A DNA stretch of 64,000 bases from NCBI RefSeq assembly GCF_013376005.1, contig NZ_JABMJK010000007.1, positions 186,001 through 250,000 of the forward strand, written 5' to 3'. Numbering within the stretch: position 1 is the stretch's first letter; every line of letters starts with the position of its first letter. A program made the position numbers and the translations under genes. The DNA comes from Duganella sp. SG902 (GTDB lineage: Bacteria > Pseudomonadota > Gammaproteobacteria > Burkholderiales > Burkholderiaceae_D). The notes under the pieces were generated by a model. It was given only the letters and a program-made list of their open reading frames with translations, did not search any database and had not been told where the DNA came from. Below are positions 62,071 to 64,000 of this stretch, in pieces.

Positions 62071-63443
62071 TGGACATGAGCGTATTCGATCTGTTCAAGA
62101 TCGGCATTGGACCTTCCAGCTCCCATACCGTGGGACCGATGGTGGCGGCGCGCCGCTTCCTGCTGGATAACGCGCCACTCGACGACGTGACCGAGGTCAA
62201 GGCCGAGCTGTATGGCTCGCTGGCCCTGACCGGTGTCGGCCACGCCACCGACAAGGCGGTGCTGCTTGGCCTGATGGGCGAGACGCCGCAGGACGTGGTG
62301 CCCACCAGCGTCGACGCGCAGTTGGCCGACGCCGAAGCCGCGGGCCAACTCAAGCTGCTAGGCGCCCAGGCCGTGCAGTTCAAGCGCGGCACGCATCTGG
62401 TGTTCCACATGGCCGAATCGCTGCCTGAGCATCCGAACGGCATGCGCTTCACGCTGACCCGCAAGGATGGCGCGACGGTCAGCAAGGTGTACTACTCGGT
62501 CGGCGGCGGCTTTATCCGCGAGGAGGGCGAGGCGCCCGCGGCGGCCGCGGCCAGCGTGGCCGTGCCGTATCCGTTCGGCACCATGGCCGAGCTGCTGGCG
62601 CACGGCGTGCGCAGCGGCCTGACCATTCCGCAAATGCTGCGCGCGAACGAATGCGCGCGCATGAGCGAGGACGTGCTGGACGCCGGCCTCGATAAAATCT
62701 GGCACGTCATGCGCGACTGCATCGCCCACGGTCTCGATACGGCCGGCCAGCTGCCGGGCGGCTTGAACGTCAAGCGCCGCGCCGCCGCCCTGTGGAAGCA
62801 GGCCAGCACCGCCGCCGCCAACAGCCTGCCGCATGACGCCATGCACCAGGTGAGTCTGTACGCGATGGCGGTCAACGAGGAGAACGCCGCCGGCGGCCGT
62901 GTGGTCACCGCCCCGACCAATGGCGCGGCCGGCATCATTCCAGCCGTGCTGCGCTACTACGCGGAAGACTGCAAGCCGGCCGACCCGGTGGCCGGCGTGC
63001 GCGACTTCCTGCTGACGGCCGCCGCCATCGGCATGCTGTGCAAGCGCAACGCCTCCATCTCCGGCGCGGAGATCGGCTGCCAGGGCGAGGTGGGCGTGGC
63101 GTGCGCCATGGCCGCCGCCGGCCTGGTGGCGGCGCTGGGCGGCAGCAATGGCCAGATCGAGAACGCGGCCGAGATCGGCATCGAACACCATCTGGGCATG
63201 ACCTGCGACCCGATCGGCGGCCTGGTGCAGATTCCCTGCATCGAGCGCAACGGCATGGGCGCGGTCAAGGCCATCACGGCCGGCTCGCTGGCGTTGAAGG
63301 GCGACGGCACCCACTTCGTCAGCCTCGACGACGTCATCGAAACCATGCGCCAGACCGGCGCCGACATGCAGGCCAAGTACAAGGAAACCTCGCTCGGCGG
63401 CCTGGCGATCCACGTCATCACCGTCAATCACGCGGCCTGCTGA
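62070..63443 (+). CDS. sdaA: L-serine ammonia-lyase, iron-sulfur type
   Basis: 457 aa of the single-chain [4Fe-4S] type. N-terminal [20 protein letters not shown], central [12 protein letters not shown] and [14 protein letters not shown], and cluster cysteines in [35 protein letters not shown] and MTCDPIGG. It converts serine to pyruvate and ammonia. With Tdh and Kbl it completes a route from threonine to glycine and acetyl-CoA and from serine to pyruvate. Start ATG 62070 overlaps the tdh stop (TGATG); ATG 62076 is an alternative. Confidence 0.95.
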   Translation: MDMSVFDLFKIGIGPSSSHTVGPMVAARRFLLDNAPLDDVTEVKAELYGSLALTGVGHATDKAVLLGLMGETPQDVVPTSVDAQLADAEAAGQLKLLGAQAVQFKRGTHLVFHMAESLPEHPNGMRFTLTRKDGATVSKVYYSVGGGFIREEGEAPAAAAASVAVPYPFGTMAELLAHGVRSGLTIPQMLRANECARMSEDVLDAGLDKIWHVMRDCIAHGLDTAGQLPGGLNVKRRAAALWKQASTAAANSLPHDAMHQVSLYAMAVNEENAAGGRVVTAPTNGAAGIIPAVLRYYAEDCKPADPVAGVRDFLLTAAAIGMLCKRNASISGAEIGCQGEVGVACAMAAAGLVAALGGSNGQIENAAEIGIEHHLGMTCDPIGGLVQIPCIERNGMGAVKAITAGSLALKGDGTHFVSLDDVIETMRQTGADMQAKYKETSLGGLAIHVITVNHAAC

Positions 63444-63450
63444 ACGCGGG

Positions 63451-63512
63451 TTCGGAATACGCGATACAAGTTCGCTTCGCGCCCGTGCCGTAGCGCGGCC
63501 GGGCGATAAAGT
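63451..63512 (+). promoter_or_regulatory. PIP-box / hrpII-box promoter of the SctD-like gene
   Basis: TTCGG-N15-TTCGC (63451-63475) fits the PIP box (TTCGB-N15-TTCGB) and the HrpB-type hrpII box (TTCG-N16-TTCG). After 31 bp comes TAAAGT (63507-63512), fitting the YANNNT -10 element expected 30-32 bp beyond a PIP box. The start codon of the SctD-like gene is 52 bp further. Control by an HrpX/HrpB-like AraC activator is inferred. Confidence 0.6.
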
Positions 63513-63564
63513 ACTCCCCATGGACAGAGGCAATTCATGCTTCTAACCGATGAGGGAGTGCTAC

Positions 63565-64000
63565 ATGATCAAGGAAATCCGTATTCTGAGCGGGCGCCAT
63601 CGCGGCGCCGTGCTACCGCTGACGGCGGGTACCTGGCGCATCGGCTGTGACGATGCGGCCAGCGTCCACATCAGCGACTGGCGGCACGCTCCGGTCAGCC
63701 TGACCATCGCCGAAGACGGCCATGTCTTCTGGCAGGCCGACGGCGCCGCCGAAGCGGTCACGGTCACCGAACACCAAACCATCCACTTTGAAGACATCGC
63801 GCTGAGCATCGGCGCGGTCGACAGCGCCGCCGCCGAAGCGGCCACGCCGGCCGCCGTCCCGGCCGGCGCACCCGTGGCCACCGAGCCGGGCCGCAACAAG
63901 CGGCGCTGGCTGGCGCTGGGCGCGCTGGCCATGCCGGCCGCCTTGCTCAGCAGCGCTTTGCTGGCGATGCAGCCGCCGCACGCCGATCCCGGCACGCCGC
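63565..64000 (+). CDS. SctD-like type III secretion inner-membrane ring protein, N-terminal part
   Basis: The first 145 codons are present and the gene continues past the window end. An FHA-like cytoplasmic domain (IKEIRILSGRHRGAVLPLTA, GTWRIGCDDAASVHISDWRH, APVSLTIAEDGHVFWQADG, HFEDIALSIGAVD) is followed by an Ala/Pro linker and a transmembrane segment starting near residue 114 (WLALGALAMPAALLSSALLA). This is the layout of SctD (YscD/HrpQ/BscD). GAGGGAG precedes the ATG. The PIP-box promoter upstream supports a type III secretion assignment; a general FHA membrane protein remains possible. Confidence 0.7.
   Translation, partial: MIKEIRILSGRHRGAVLPLTAGTWRIGCDDAASVHISDWRHAPVSLTIAEDGHVFWQADGAAEAVTVTEHQTIHFEDIALSIGAVDSAAAEAATPAAVPAGAPVATEPGRNKRRWLALGALAMPAALLSSALLAMQPPHADPGTP

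Noticed and set aside
63476..63504. CGCCCG...CGGGCG stem after sdaA as a terminator
   Set aside because: The short stem has a long loop and no T-run, and it sits within the spacer of the PIP-box promoter.

Overview
The window is a high-GC, densely coded bacterial chromosome segment with no rRNA, tRNA, CRISPR array or phage. The gene set (five TonB-dependent receptors, PEP-CTERM proteins, multi-domain c-di-GMP enzymes, a type III secretion SctD-like gene, an epimerase-type threonine dehydrogenase) points to a betaproteobacterium of the Oxalobacteraceae, such as Massilia or Duganella. That placement is inference from gene content. No intergenic gap exceeds about 200 bp, so there is no long gene-free stretch.

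Layout. 1-2.1 kb: cut-off GH2 glycosidase divergent from a LacI-type repressor, with a candidate operator between them. 2.1-5.9 kb: FeS-type photolyase and a Fur-box-preceded siderophore receptor. 5.9-11.8 kb: a compact minus-strand operon (aminotransferase lacking its PLP lysine, Cache-type hybrid histidine kinase, secreted M20 hydrolase) divergent from an orphan branched-chain-amino-acid-type binding protein. 11.8-15.6 kb: a receptor with a Gly/Pro tail, an OsmC protein, and a low-GC two-gene nucleotidyltransferase module. 15.7-21 kb: a PEP-CTERM fusion protein translationally coupled to a metalloprotease, then PilZ, a short RecQ and a phytase-like lipoprotein. 21-26.5 kb: Zur-like regulator, small CxxC protein and ZnuD-like receptor, then a complete ssu-type sulfonate ABC transporter. 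26.5-32.7 kb: flavohemoglobin with an NsrR-like site, a receptor with a DUF2946 companion, and a Fur-box-preceded FecA-like receptor. 32.7-33.6 kb: a REP-associated transposase bounded by 29-bp inverted repeats. 33.7-45.7 kb: Crp-type regulator, SulP transporter, DUF29 remnant, catalase, Pal lipoprotein, UvrD-like helicase with DUF5710, LacI regulator, YegD-like Hsp70, exonuclease and Sel1 protein. 45.7-50.7 kb: two c-di-GMP proteins flanking a cupredoxin-like protein. 50.8-55.4 kb: two coupled secreted peptidases. 55.4-56.8 kb: ammonium transporter behind a candidate NtrC/sigma-54 control region. 56.9-59.2 kb: three homologous PEP-CTERM units, two fused in one ORF. 59.2-63.4 kb: XRE-cupin regulator divergent from kbl-tdh-sdaA (threonine and serine catabolism). 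63.4-64 kb: an SctD-like gene behind a PIP/hrpII-box promoter, probably the edge of a type III secretion locus.

Themes: metal acquisition with visible Fur-type and Zur-linked arrangement; amino-acid and peptide scavenging; nitrogen control of amt; and surface-protein maturation. The most unusual features are the two ORFs with an internal PEP-CTERM sorting signal followed by a second signal-peptide-like segment, the PIP-box promoter, and the lysine-less aminotransferase.
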